A stretch of DNA of 64,000 nucleotides, from contig NZ_CP113910.1 of NCBI RefSeq assembly GCF_024701375.2, positions 4,340,001 to 4,404,000 of the forward strand. The letters run 5' to 3'. The position numbers were made by a program, and so were the translations under genes. Numbering within the stretch: position 1 is the first letter of the stretch; each line of letters opens with the position of its first letter. This document shows positions 17,808 through 26,017 of this stretch, in pieces. This stretch comes from Streptomyces sp. KMM 9044. Lineage in GTDB: Bacteria; Actinomycetota; Actinomycetes; Streptomycetales; Streptomycetaceae. The notes beneath the pieces were generated by a model. That model had not been told where the DNA came from. It searched no databases and saw only the letters and a program-made list of their open reading frames with translations.

Positions 17808-19126
17808 GCACCGCCGCGCCCCGCACCGCAGGCCCGGACCACCTCTGGTCGGTGGACGAGCACCTGGACGACATCCTCGCCGCCGTCCGCCCCCTGGAAC
17901 CCATCGAGCTGAACCTCCTCGACGCCCAGGGCTGCGTCCTGGTCGACGACGTCACGGTGCCGCTGTCCCTGCCGCCGTTCGACAACAGCTCCATGGACGG
18001 GTACGCGGTACGGGTCGTGGATGTCGCGGGCGCGAGCGAGCAGTACCCGGCGGCCCTCGAGGTCGTCGGTGACGTCGCGGCAGGCCAGGCCGACCTGCTC
18101 CAGGTCGGTCCCGGCCAGGCCGTGCGCATCATGACCGGCGCCCCGCTCCCGCCCGGCGCCGAGACCGTCGTCCCCGTCGAGTGGACCGACGGCGGGCTCG
18201 GCGAGGGCCCGGTCGCCGCGATGCGGGCCCGCAGTTCGGCCCCCGAGGGGGACACCGGGCAGGTGCTCGTGTACCGCCCGGCCGAGGCACGCGCGCACGT
18301 GCGTGCCAAGGGCAGCGACGTACGGGCCGGAGACCGCGCACTGGAGGCCGGCACCGTCCTCGGCCCGCCGCAGATCTCCCTCCTGGCCGCGATCGGCCGC
18401 GGCACGGTACGCGTGCGCCCGCGCCCGCGCGTGGTGGTGATGTCCACCGGCAGTGAACTCGTCCAGCCGGAGAGGAAGCTGAGTGCCGGTCAGATCTACG
18501 ACTCCAACAGCTTCTCCCTCACCGCCTGCGCCCGCGACGCCGGCGCCATCGCCTACCGCGTGGGGGCCGTCTCCGACGACGTCGACACCCTGCGGGACAC
18601 CATCGAGGACCAGCTGGTGCGCGCCGACCTGATGGTCACCACCGGCGGGGTGAGCGTCGGGGCGTACGACGTCGTCAGGGAGGCGCTGTCGTCCGTCGGC
18701 GACGAGGACGAGCCGGGCAGCGGCATCGACTTCCGCAAGCTCGCCATGCAGCCCGGCAAGCCCCAGGGCTTCGGCTCCATCGGACCCGACCACACCCCGC
18801 TGCTGGCCCTCCCCGGCAACCCGGTCTCCTCGTACGTCTCCTTCGAGCTGTTCGCCCGCCCCGCCATCCGCACCCTGATGGGCCTCAAGGACGTCCACCG
18901 GCCGAGAAAGCGCGCCACCCTCACCGCGGGCGGTGCGCTGAGCTCCCCGAAGGGCCGCCGCCAGTTCCTGCGCGGACGGTACGCCGACGGCGAGGTGGCC
19001 CCGGTCGGCGGTGCCGGATCCCACCTGGTGGCCGCCCTCGCCCAGGCGAACGCGCTGATCGTCGTCCCCGAGGAGACCGAGTCCGTCGTCTCCGGCGCCG
19101 ACGTCGAGGTGATCCTGCTCGGCTGA
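17804..19126 (+). CDS. glp: MoeA/gephyrin-like protein (Glp), molybdopterin molybdotransferase family
   Basis: A 440-aa MoeA-family protein with the sequence DNSSMDGYAVR, the central MTGAPLPPGAETVVPVEWTD, the MoCF-binding fold (MSTGSELVQP ... TTGGVSVGAYDVV) and GNPVSSYVSFELFARPA. TTG start overlaps the galU stop (TTGA). In Actinobacteria the MoeA copy next to galU is known as Glp, a gephyrin-like division protein that binds FtsZ and the membrane receptor GlpR (SepX), a likely copy of which lies 3 kb downstream. A molybdenum cofactor role is the alternative, and moaC and mog follow directly. Confidence 0.85.
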   Translation: MSTAAPRTAGPDHLWSVDEHLDDILAAVRPLEPIELNLLDAQGCVLVDDVTVPLSLPPFDNSSMDGYAVRVVDVAGASEQYPAALEVVGDVAAGQADLLQVGPGQAVRIMTGAPLPPGAETVVPVEWTDGGLGEGPVAAMRARSSAPEGDTGQVLVYRPAEARAHVRAKGSDVRAGDRALEAGTVLGPPQISLLAAIGRGTVRVRPRPRVVVMSTGSELVQPERKLSAGQIYDSNSFSLTACARDAGAIAYRVGAVSDDVDTLRDTIEDQLVRADLMVTTGGVSVGAYDVVREALSSVGDEDEPGSGIDFRKLAMQPGKPQGFGSIGPDHTPLLALPGNPVSSYVSFELFARPAIRTLMGLKDVHRPRKRATLTAGGALSSPKGRRQFLRGRYADGEVAPVGGAGSHLVAALAQANALIVVPEETESVVSGADVEVILLG

Positions 19127-19210
19127 CCCGAACGGGTTGGCGGTACCGTGTCGCGCACAGCAGGCCCGTGCGCCGCACCGCGGCGGGCCCGGACCGGGAG
19201 CGCCACACTC

Positions 19211-19741
19211 ATGACCGTGCCTTCCCCGGGGGAGACCCCCGGACCCACCGACCAGCGCCGCCTGACCGACCAGAGCCGTCTGACGCACCTCGACGAGGCG
19301 GGCGCCGCCCGTATGGTCGACGTCTCCGGCAAGGACGTCACCGCGCGCACCGCCCGCGCCACCGGCCGGGTCCTGGTCTCCCCCCGCGTGATCGAACTGC
19401 TGCGAGGCGAGGGGGTCCCCAAGGGAGACGCCCTGGCCACCGCGCGGATCGCGGGCATCATGGGCGCCAAACGCACCCCCGACCTGATCCCGCTGTGCCA
19501 CCCCGTGGCGGTGTCCGGTGCGAAACTGGACCTGTCGGTCGCGGACGACGCCGTGGAGATCACGGCCACCGTGAGGACGACGGACCGCACGGGCGTCGAG
19601 ATGGAGGCGCTCACCGCGGTCTCCGTCGCCGCGCTCACCGTGATCGACATGGTCAAGGCGGTCGACAAGAAGGCGGTCATCACGGACGTGCGGGTGGAGG
19701 AGAAGACGGGCGGCAAGTCGGGCGACTGGAGCAGGGCATGA
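19211..19741 (+). CDS. moaC: Cyclic pyranopterin monophosphate synthase
   Basis: A 176-aa MoaC, which with MoaA makes the first intermediate of molybdenum cofactor. The family features are [39 protein letters not shown], the strongly conserved LIPLCHPV, and [23 protein letters not shown] at 19211 is used; an Arg-rich upstream frame is not credible. It overlaps the next ATG by 4 bp. Confidence 0.93.
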   Translation: MTVPSPGETPGPTDQRRLTDQSRLTHLDEAGAARMVDVSGKDVTARTARATGRVLVSPRVIELLRGEGVPKGDALATARIAGIMGAKRTPDLIPLCHPVAVSGAKLDLSVADDAVEITATVRTTDRTGVEMEALTAVSVAALTVIDMVKAVDKKAVITDVRVEEKTGGKSGDWSRA

Positions 19742-20283
19742 CACTCGACGCATCCGTCGGGGGCGCACTGCTCGCGCCGTACAGCGCGCTGGTGGTCACC
19801 GCCTCCAACCGGGCCGCCGCCCGCGTCTACGAGGACACGGGCGGCCCGCTGGTCGCCGAGGGTCTGCGGCGCTTCGGCTTCGCCGTCGACGGCCCCCGGG
19901 TGGTCCGGGACGGCGACCCGGTCCAGACCGCGCTGCGCGCGGGCACCGAGGCGGGGTACGACGTCATCGTGACCACCGGCGGCACCGGCATCTCGCCCAC
20001 CGACCGCACCCCCGAGGCGACCCGCGCGGTGATCGTCCACGAGGTGCCCGGTATCGCGGAGGCCATCCGGGCGTACGGCCGGGACAAGGTGCCGACGGCC
20101 GCCCTCTCCCGGGGTGTCGCGGGGGTCGCGGAGAGCGGGACCCTGATCGTCAACCTGCCGGGGTCCCGCGGCGGAGTGAAGGACGGCCTCGCAGTACTGG
20201 AGCCGCTGCTGAAACACGCGGTCGACCAACTGCGCGGCGGTGACCATCCCGGGCCGGGGGCCAGTGGCGGGGGTGCGAGCTGA
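19738..20283 (+). CDS. MogA/MoaB-family molybdopterin adenylyltransferase-like protein
   Basis: A 181-aa single-domain protein with the MoCF fold: [20 protein letters not shown], then [20 protein letters not shown] (the TTGGTG molybdopterin-binding loop), and [20 protein letters not shown]. It adenylates molybdopterin before molybdenum insertion, or acts as the Actinobacterial MoaB counterpart. Its start overlaps moaC by 4 bp (ATGA). Confidence 0.9.
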   Translation: MTLDASVGGALLAPYSALVVTASNRAAARVYEDTGGPLVAEGLRRFGFAVDGPRVVRDGDPVQTALRAGTEAGYDVIVTTGGTGISPTDRTPEATRAVIVHEVPGIAEAIRAYGRDKVPTAALSRGVAGVAESGTLIVNLPGSRGGVKDGLAVLEPLLKHAVDQLRGGDHPGPGASGGGAS

Positions 20284-20300
20284 ACGGCCCGGCCTGGCCC

Positions 20301-20951
20301 GTGGAGCTGACGGCCGGCGATGTCGTCCTGAGGCCCATAAAGCTGCGCGACCAGCGGGCCTGGCGCGAGGTCAACCGCCGCAACCGTGACTGGCTGCGGC
20401 CCTGGGAGGCGACCATCCCGCCGCCCGCCCCCGCAGGCCCGGTCGTGCACCGGCCGACCTACCGCCAGATGGCCCGTCACCTGAGGGCCGAGGCGCACGC
20501 GGGCCGGATGCTGCCGTTCGTCATCGAGTACCAGGGGTGTCTGGTAGGCCAGTTGACGGTCGCCGGGATCACCTGGGGCTCGATGTGCTCGGGCCACGTC
20601 GGCTACTGGGTGGACGAGGCGGTGGCCGGCCGCGGAGTCATGCCGACGGCCGTGGCGATGGCCGTGGACCACTGTTTCCGTACGGTCGGGCTGCACCGCG
20701 TCGAGGTGTGCATTCGCCCCGAGAACGTGCCCAGCCGACGGGTCGTGGAGAAACTCGGATTCCGTGAGGAAGGACTACGCCCGCGTTATCTGCACATCGA
20801 CGGAGCCTGGCGCGACCATCTCGTCTTCGCGCTCACAGCGGAAGAAGTGCCCGAGGGGTTGCTCGGCCGCTGGCAGCGGGAACGCTCCCGGCGTGAGCGG
20901 CCGGAGGACGGGTGGCGTAACCCCGGAATCCCGCACGGCCCTGGTAATTGA
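20301..20951 (+). CDS. GNAT N-acetyltransferase, RimJ/RimL-like
   Basis: A 216-aa acetyltransferase with the start of the GNAT fold at VVLRPIKLRDQRAWREVNRRN, the acetyl-CoA loop region GYWVDEAVAGRGVMPTAVAM, and the signature HRVEVCIRPENVPSRRVVEKLGF, typical of ribosomal-protein alanine acetyltransferases. The annotated GTG start may be late: an in-frame CTG at 20280 would add seven residues and give the overlap seen in the rest of the operon. Acceptor unknown. Confidence 0.85.
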   Translation: MELTAGDVVLRPIKLRDQRAWREVNRRNRDWLRPWEATIPPPAPAGPVVHRPTYRQMARHLRAEAHAGRMLPFVIEYQGCLVGQLTVAGITWGSMCSGHVGYWVDEAVAGRGVMPTAVAMAVDHCFRTVGLHRVEVCIRPENVPSRRVVEKLGFREEGLRPRYLHIDGAWRDHLVFALTAEEVPEGLLGRWQRERSRRERPEDGWRNPGIPHGPGN

Positions 20952-21142
20952 ATAAACGTTCGAATTAGGCCATCCGGTGACCGCCTGGCGACCCTCCGAA
21001 GTCGGTGGAGGCGGAGAATTTCATGTCTCGAGTGGTCTGCTGATCACATCGATCCAAAAAAGTTCGAGATATCAGCCGGATCGTGCGACACACCGACTCA
21101 ATTGGCGGATGGCCCCACCTGAACCCCTCTACCGTGTGAGGC

Positions 21143-22447
21143 GTGAGCAGCAGCGGCCTCATCTACGCAGTCATCGTCGGGGCCTGGGCCGCCTACTTGG
21201 TGCCGATGTGGCTCCGTAGGCAGGACGAGCTGAACGAAGCCCGTCCGACGGAACGCTTCAGCACGGCCATCCGTCTGTTGTCCGGACGGGCGGGCATGGA
21301 GCGCCGGTACGCCAGGGACCTGCGGGCGCGCTCCACCGACGAGGAGGAGCAGGGAGCCCACGACCCGGACGCGGTCACCGATTCGGTGGACGTCCGGGCC
21401 TTCGCCGTGTCCCAGACCCGCCCGCAGGTGCAGGCGCCCGTACGGGAGCAGCAGCCCGCGCAGCGGCCGGACCGGCGCGGCCCCGGCCACGGACCCGGCC
21501 CCGGAGCCCGTCCCGCACGCGAGCGCGTCCCGTCCGCCCGTCGCGAACAGGCCCCCCGGAGGGCACGGCCCGCCGGACCCGGCGGGTCCCCTGCCCGGCA
21601 GTCCGCGGCGGCGCAGGCCGCCGCGGCACGCGCCCGGCGCTCGAAGGTGCTCGCACGCCGTCGACGCACCACCACCCTGCTCTTCGTCGTCTTCACCCTC
21701 GGCGCGGTCGTCGCGGCGGTCGGCGGCCTCGCGTTCCTGTGGGCGCCCGGGGTGCCGGCCGTGCTGCTGAGCGTCTACATCGCGTACCTGCGCTCCCAGG
21801 AGCACCGCCGGTTCGCGTACCAGATGGACCGCCGCCAGGCCGAGGCCGCGGCGCAGCGGCTGCGTGGGCGCGAACGCCGTCCGCGCCACCGCCCGTCCGC
21901 CGTCGACACGGACACCGACGAACCGGAGGGCCCGGGGCAGGGCTTCGAGGCGGGCGTGAACCACGCCACCGACCCCGGTCTCTCCGCGCTGGCCGCCGAC
22001 CGGCGGGCCCTCGTGGAGCAGACCGACCACGCCGAGTGGGTCGACCAGCAGCGCGAGCGCCAGCGGCGCCCCGGCCAGGGCGGCGACAGCTGGGACCCGG
22101 TCCCGGTCCCGCTGCCCACGTACGTGACCGCCCCGGTCGCCCCGCGCGCCACCAGCGGCGTGGACCTCGGCGCCCCGGACACCTGGAGTTCGGCCCGCTC
22201 GGGTTCCATGGCCCCGGGCCCGGAGGAGGCCGACGCGTCCGACGACGCGGACCCGGAGGGCGCGGGGACCGGCGAGGACGGCCACCCGGACGACCCCGGC
22301 CGCACCGGCGCCCTTCCCCCCGCGCGAAGGCGCTCGCGCGAGGGGGGCCCCACGGAGGTCTCGGCCCGCCGGGCCCGCGAGCGCGGACGCACCCCGCTGT
22401 TCGACCAGTACGAGGACGGCGACCGCCCTCGCGCAGCCAACGAATGA
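21143..22447 (+). CDS. sepX: Divisome membrane protein SepX/GlpR
   Basis: A 434-aa protein of the SepX/GlpR family, required in Streptomyces for hyphal cross-walls and in corynebacteria the receptor of Glp. One N-terminal helix (residues 4-23, LIYAVIVGAWAAYLVPMWLR) leads into a conserved RRQDELNEARPTERFSTAIR segment. A long disordered Pro/Arg/Gln-rich stretch follows, then a hydrophobic hairpin near 175-215 (TLLFVVFTLGAVVAAVGGLA and VLLSVYIAYLR). The C-terminal tail is disordered, Pro/Asp-rich. GTG start. It has its own 190-bp upstream region after the acetyltransferase. Confidence 0.85.
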   Translation: MSSSGLIYAVIVGAWAAYLVPMWLRRQDELNEARPTERFSTAIRLLSGRAGMERRYARDLRARSTDEEEQGAHDPDAVTDSVDVRAFAVSQTRPQVQAPVREQQPAQRPDRRGPGHGPGPGARPARERVPSARREQAPRRARPAGPGGSPARQSAAAQAAAARARRSKVLARRRRTTTLLFVVFTLGAVVAAVGGLAFLWAPGVPAVLLSVYIAYLRSQEHRRFAYQMDRRQAEAAAQRLRGRERRPRHRPSAVDTDTDEPEGPGQGFEAGVNHATDPGLSALAADRRALVEQTDHAEWVDQQRERQRRPGQGGDSWDPVPVPLPTYVTAPVAPRATSGVDLGAPDTWSSARSGSMAPGPEEADASDDADPEGAGTGEDGHPDDPGRTGALPPARRRSREGGPTEVSARRARERGRTPLFDQYEDGDRPRAANE

Positions 22448-22490
22448 CCTCCCGAAACCGCAGGTACCCCCCGTCGGCAACGGATTTCCG

Positions 22491-22510
22491 AGCACCCCGA
22501 TCGGGGTGCT
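22491..22510. terminator. Short palindrome after sepX
   Basis: Perfect 20-bp palindrome AGCACCCCGATCGGGGTGCT, 43 bp after the sepX stop and 19 bp before the tRNA. It could end sepX transcription. Confidence 0.55.
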
Positions 22511-22529
22511 AAGGTTTCTCTCGTTGCAA

Positions 22530-22606
22530 GGGCCTGTGGCGCAGTCTGGTAGCGCACCTCGTTCGCATCGAGGGGGTCTGGGGTTCAAATCCCCACAGGT
22601 CCACCA
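22530..22606 (+). tRNA. tRNA-Ala (anticodon CGC)
   Basis: Complete cloverleaf. The acceptor GGGCCTG pairs with CAGGTCC (one G-U). The D arm has GCGC/GCGC stems. The anticodon stem CCTCG/CGAGG encloses the loop TTCGCAT, giving anticodon CGC. The T arm is TGGGG TTCAAAT CCCCA. The discriminator A at 22603 is followed by an encoded CCA (22604-22606). The accessory island begins directly behind it, a typical integration position. Confidence 0.95.
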
Positions 22607-22640
22607 TGGGCCGTTCGTGGGTTCGCCTGCGAACTGTTCA

Positions 22641-22681
22641 CGAGATCCCGATCCGACGGTCACCGTCGGATCGGGATCTCG
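22641..22681 (+). terminator. Hairpin after tRNA-Ala
   Basis: Inverted repeat CGAGATCCCGATCCGACGGT / ACCGTCGGATCGGGATCTCG with a single unpaired centre base (effective loop about 7 nt). It lies 35 bp behind the tRNA CCA end and ends its transcript. Confidence 0.8.
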
Positions 22682-22858
22682 TCGATTGGGCCTCTAATTG
22701 TGTGAAAGTCGGCCTGGCGGGCCGCCGGGAAGCGCGGCGAACCGCGTCGGAACGGACCGGGGATAGAGATGCGGGCATGCCGCAGGGACCGCAGGCGTGG
22801 AGTCAGGCTCCTGCAGTCTCGCGACGTGTCGATCTTCAATTACGGGGTGTCTGCCCGG

Positions 22859-23290
22859 TCAGGGGCTGCGGCTCAACACCCGGGGGCGGGGCGTGATTGG
22901 CTCTTCAGCCGTCGGGTAGGGCGGGAGGACTTCGCTCGGCCCGAGGTCGAGGCCGGTGACGGGACTCATCTTGCTGGCGACCAGGTACTGCTCAAGTTCC
23001 TTGATGTTGTGCACCATGACGGTGATGGCGGACAGGAGAGTCTGCGCGACGCGGCCTCGCGGCTGACGTCTCTCACGGGCATGCAAGGCGGAGTCGACAG
23101 ATTTCAGTCGCCCGTTGCCGCCCTCGATGTGTGCGCGCAGTGTCTGGTAAGCCAAGGCCCAGGAAGGTGTCTGCCAGGGCAGTTCCTGTCGCGTACGGGG
23201 CATGACGTGTGCCTGCACCGTGACAGAGGACTGGCGACAGCACTTAGGGCGTTCGTCGATGGGAAGGTCGGGGGGTGCGACGGTGGGCCG
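22859..23290 (-). pseudogene. C-terminal remnant of a transposase-like protein
   Basis: The leftward frame encodes RQELPWQTPSWALAYQTLRA followed by HIEGGNGRLKSVDSA and RVAQTLLSAITVMVHNIKEL. This matches the end of a family common in Actinobacteria (pattern ELPYGSPxW...R..VEGxNG..K...RRxRGxxAQxLL...NIRKL) that is usually annotated as transposase. Only about 130 residues of similarity remain and no start can be placed; further upstream the frame runs into the EcsC-like gene. Read as a mobile-element relic next to the tRNA. Confidence 0.6.
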
Positions 23291-23417
23291 GTTGGCGGGG
23301 TGAGCAGCGCGGGGGCTTGCCCCCGGATGGGCCGGCCGGGGCACCTTGCAGTGCATCAAGTCTGTGCGCAGTGCAAGTCGTCCATCTTCATGGGGGCGAC
23401 GAATTGGGAGGGACACT

Positions 23418-24086
23418 ATGGAACACGCGACGGACGAGCCCGAGGCGTCTCGGCTCCAGAAGGTCGTCGAGGGGATCGCCATCACGCCGGAGGCCGCCAC
23501 TACGCTCGTGGACGGTTACCGCGCGACCTTCGAGGCCAAGTTCAAGCGGGAGCCCGAGAGCCTGGAGGACAAGCGCCGGGTCGCCAACAAGATCGTTGGC
23601 CGGTACTCCAAACTTTCCGCAGCCGCTGGGGCGGTCACCGCAGTCCCGAGCGTGATTCCGGGCGTCGGTACGGCGGTCGCAGTCCTGGGCGGCGGTGTCA
23701 CCGACATCGCCGCGGCACTCAAGCTCCAGATCGACATGTGCATGTGCCTGGTTGAGGTGTACGAGACCGAGATGAGCGCGGAGGACAAGAAGCACCTCGC
23801 CTTCACGATCGCGTTGGCGGGTTCGGCTGAACAGATGGCGACGAAGGGCGGCAAGGCGGCGGTCCAGAAGATCGCCGAGAAGCTGGTCTACCAGTACCTC
23901 AGAGGGCCCGCCTTGGTCACGATCAAGCAGTTGTTCAAGCGGGCATCCATCACCTTCACCCAGAAGGCGGCGGCCAAGGCGATCCCAGCCGGTGTAGGTG
24001 TCGCTTTCAGCAGCTCGACGAACTACGTCCTGACGACGGTGGTGGGCAAGGTCGCCGTCGCCGTCCTGGCAAAAGATGTGAAGTAG
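23418..24086 (+). CDS. EcsC-like protein
   Basis: A 222-aa protein with an acidic N-terminus and hydrophobic, Gly/Ala-rich segments that fit the EcsC family: VPSVIPGVGTAVAVLGGGVT near residue 80, followed by ALKLQIDMCMCLVEVYETEM, and near the end KAIPAGVGVAFSSSTNYVLT followed by VVGKVAVAVL. Function of the family is not established; membrane association is likely. GGGAGGG lies 8 nt upstream of the ATG. It sits in the accessory island with its own hairpin terminator; the GC content looks lower than in the flanking core genes. Confidence 0.6.
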   Translation: MEHATDEPEASRLQKVVEGIAITPEAATTLVDGYRATFEAKFKREPESLEDKRRVANKIVGRYSKLSAAAGAVTAVPSVIPGVGTAVAVLGGGVTDIAAALKLQIDMCMCLVEVYETEMSAEDKKHLAFTIALAGSAEQMATKGGKAAVQKIAEKLVYQYLRGPALVTIKQLFKRASITFTQKAAAKAIPAGVGVAFSSSTNYVLTTVVGKVAVAVLAKDVK

Positions 24087-24103
24087 CAACGCTGAAGCGG
24101 ATC

Positions 24104-24132
24104 CGCCCCCGCCGACTCAGTTCGTGGGGGCG
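24104..24132 (+). terminator. Hairpin after EcsC-like gene
   Basis: CGCCCCC and GGGGGCG arms around a 15-nt loop, starting 17 bp after the stop. Confidence 0.65.
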
Positions 24133-24221
24133 TCCTGTCGCGGATGAGCCCTCCGGCCAGGCAGCCGAGGTATTCGTCCGCGTACGGCACGGCGGCGGCC
24201 TGTAGGGGAGCGCGGCTTCGG

Positions 24222-24515
24222 CTACGCGGAGGGCTCGGGGGTTTCGGGGAAGGGTGGCAGCGGGTCGGCCACGAACGAACCCCGGGCGCGCACAGTCACC
24301 ACCAGCCCTCGGTCCCGAAGAATGTCCAGAGCACGGCGGACGGTACCCGGACCGACTTTGTAGTCGTGCGTCATCGTCAGTTCTCCCGGCAGCCGGGTAC
24401 CGGGCGCGTACTCACCGGAGCGGATCTTCCGCTCAATGATCGCGGCCAGCTGCTCATACACGTACTGCGGCGAGTCAGGGCTGATCGTGTCCACGTTTTG
24501 ACCGTAGAGCGCCAC
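24222..24515 (-). CDS. GntR-family transcriptional regulator, short
   Basis: A 97-aa protein that is essentially only the winged helix-turn-helix: YVYEQLAAIIERKIRSGEYA, PGTRLPGELTMTHDYKVGPG, TVRRALDILRDRGLVVTVRA. There is no effector domain, a form common in Streptomyces integrative and plasmid elements. Its upstream region holds two perfect 13-bp direct repeats and a 14-bp palindrome, likely autoregulatory sites. Target genes unknown. Confidence 0.85.
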   Translation of the reverse strand: MALYGQNVDTISPDSPQYVYEQLAAIIERKIRSGEYAPGTRLPGELTMTHDYKVGPGTVRRALDILRDRGLVVTVRARGSFVADPLPPFPETPEPSA

Positions 24516-24537
24516 TCTCCACTACGCATTACCTAGT

Positions 24538-24590
24538 ACTACTACCCACCACTACTACCCACCACTACTCATCACGACTCTCATGAGAGT
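24538..24590. promoter_or_regulatory. Direct repeats and palindrome upstream of gntR
   Basis: Two perfect copies of ACTACTACCCACC (24538-24550 and 24551-24563), a partial third, then the perfect palindrome ACTCTCATGAGAGT (24577-24590). They lie 23-75 nt upstream of the leftward GntR start, as expected for the binding sites of a small GntR regulator. Confidence 0.6.
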
Positions 24591-24600
24591 AGGGTTCGGA

Positions 24601-24740
24601 GACTCTGCTGCTCAATTCGGCGAGCGATCACGTGCCATGTTTTCAGGGCTCGGCCGCGCCCGGCCTGCCTGCATCTGCGACGCGCTCTGAAGGCCGTATC
24701 GGCACGGCGTCATCACGCCGGGTAATTGCGCAGCAGAGTC
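24601..24740. mobile_element. MITE-like element, copy 1 (140 bp)
   Basis: Non-coding element bounded by inverted repeats GACTCTGCTGC...GCAGCAGAGTC, extendable to about 17 bp with one mismatch. It is flanked on both sides by the 6-bp direct repeat TTCGGA, a target duplication. It differs from copy 2 by only three substitutions over its full length. Confidence 0.9.
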
Positions 24741-24758
24741 TTCGGAGGGAACAAAGAC

Positions 24759-24795
24759 GCCCCGGCAGGAAGGTTCAGAGCTTCCACGCCGGGGC
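24759..24795 (+). terminator. Hairpin between MITE and small gene (attenuator or terminator)
   Basis: GCCCCGGC / GCCGGGGC outer stem with an inner GGAAG / CTTCC stem, ending 26 nt before the ATG at 24822. It may act as an attenuator or protect the 5' end of the mRNA. Confidence 0.5.
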
Positions 24796-24821
24796 TGAGC
24801 CGACTGATTGGGAGTCGACCT

Positions 24822-25115
24822 ATGCGCAGCCTACTGGCCGCGATTCTGGCCCTGTTCCTGCCCGCCCGCGGTGCCCATCGCGCCGCAGCGCCGCCACCAC
24901 TGCCCCCCATCTCCTGTCCGCCCGCTCCGGAACCCGCACCCGTGATCACGTGCCTGCACCCGGCGGACGTCATCACCGTCGACGCCATGCCCCTGGTCCG
25001 CTCGTATGTCGTCGAGTGGGAACGCGAGCGGGACGAACATGACCGGCGCCGGGCGGCGGTCCTGGCGACGCTGGGTCAGGACTACGTTGCGGTTCCGTGG
25101 GAGGTCGCCGTATGA
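24822..25115 (+). CDS. Small putative secreted/membrane protein of the island
   Basis: A 97-aa protein starting MRSLLAAILALFLPARGAHR, a hydrophobic N-terminus resembling a signal peptide, then a Pro-rich stretch and an acidic helical end (VVEWERERDEHDRRRAAVLA). A good GGGAG site lies upstream of this ATG; a longer frame from 24726 would start inside the MITE. The stop overlaps the next ATG by 4 bp. The type is common in Streptomyces integrative elements; function unknown. Confidence 0.65.
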   Translation: MRSLLAAILALFLPARGAHRAAAPPPLPPISCPPAPEPAPVITCLHPADVITVDAMPLVRSYVVEWERERDEHDRRRAAVLATLGQDYVAVPWEVAV

Positions 25116-25381
25116 GCACGCGTACGCCGCGTCTGCGCAGCCTCGGCCTCGACCCGGCCACCGGCAAGGAGGCCCTGGCGGTCACACGCCCCGGTGGCCT
25201 CCTTGAGGAGCTGGCCGACGCGCACGCGCTGAAGGCCGCCGCTGTCCTGGTGATGGTCGTCGGCGCCGTACTGGAGGCGGGGAAGGCGTCGGACGCCGAA
25301 CTCGCCGCCTTCGTCACGCCGTTGCACGCCGCGCTCGAAGAATGCGTCGGGATCATGGCGGCCGACAGGAACAGGGAGTGA
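25112..25381 (+). CDS. Small hypothetical protein of the island
   Basis: An 89-aa Ala/Leu-rich helical protein (LLEELADAHALKAAAVLVMV then VGAVLEAGKASDAEL), translationally coupled to the previous gene through an ATGA overlap. No recognised domain. It ends just before a decayed restriction-gene fragment. Confidence 0.6.
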   Translation: MSTRTPRLRSLGLDPATGKEALAVTRPGGLLEELADAHALKAAAVLVMVVGAVLEAGKASDAELAAFVTPLHAALEECVGIMAADRNRE

Positions 25382-25419
25382 CGGCGTAGCGGCAAGTCGG
25401 CCGCATGGCCGGTGGTGCC

Positions 25420-25616
25420 TTCTGCTTGCCCTCGCCGTCGCCCGCTTCACCGCGCTGCTCGACAGCGACGACGAGGACGACCCGGAGACGGCGGAGGGCT
25501 TCCGCGCCGACCTCAACGACTACGTCAGGAAGTACGGCTTCCTCGCGGCAGATCGTCCCCTACGGCGGCCTGGCGGATGATCCGCCGCGAGAAGGGGCTG
25601 GACTACGACATCTGAT
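25420..25616 (+). pseudogene. Fragment of a type I restriction enzyme R subunit (HsdR), frameshifted
   Basis: The frame VARFTALLDSDDEDDPETAE continuing GFRADLNDYVRKYGFLA resembles the C-terminal HsdR segment (pattern FRxxLxxYVRxYxFLSQIVPF). At this point the match jumps frame to QIVPYGGL, and a third frame ends MIRREKGLDYDI. At least one frameshift and the loss of everything upstream make it a remnant. It implies the island once carried a type I restriction system. Confidence 0.5.
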
Positions 25617-25666
25617 GCGTGTGCCCCGGCTGGATATGCTGGCCGGGGCATCCCTTGGAGGACATC

Positions 25667-26017
25667 GTGAGCACACAGCGCGACCACGGCACAGAGCTGA
25701 TCCCGCGCCCCGCGCGGACCCCCGAGGCCCTCCGGGCCGCCCTTGCCGCCATCGCGCCGGAGCGGCTGCCGGAAATGGACGCCGATCAGCGCAAGGCCGT
25801 CGCCGCCGCCATCGAGCAGAGCAGCATCAAGCCCCTCCAGCTCTTCATGATCGCGTGGGCCGCCAACATCGAAATCGAGCGGTTTCCCGAGGCGGTGCGT
25901 GAGCTGCGCCGCGCCGAGTACATGGCCAACGCCGCCGAGACTCTTGAAGAAAGCCGCCGCTACGTAAGGATCTCCGGCGACATCATCCGCGCCGCGTACA
26001 AGGCGGTGTCCGAGTGA
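25667..26017 (+). CDS. DUF6247-family protein (putative antitoxin-like)
   Basis: A 116-aa helical protein with the DUF6247 layout: RTPEALRAALAAIAPERLPE, a central all-helical region and WAANIEIERFPEAVRELRRA. GTG start is set by a perfect GGAGG 6 nt upstream (TTGGAGGACATC GTG). Its stop overlaps the GTG of the next gene by 4 bp. Coupled pairs of a small helical protein and a small compact partner are typical of toxin-antitoxin modules; this is an inference. Confidence 0.7.
   Translation: MSTQRDHGTELIPRPARTPEALRAALAAIAPERLPEMDADQRKAVAAAIEQSSIKPLQLFMIAWAANIEIERFPEAVRELRRAEYMANAAETLEESRRYVRISGDIIRAAYKAVSE

Noticed and set aside
24538..24563. ACTACTACCCACC direct repeats as a CRISPR or plasmid iteron set
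   Set aside because: Only two perfect 13-bp units with no spacers and no rep gene; operator sites of the adjacent GntR regulator are simpler.
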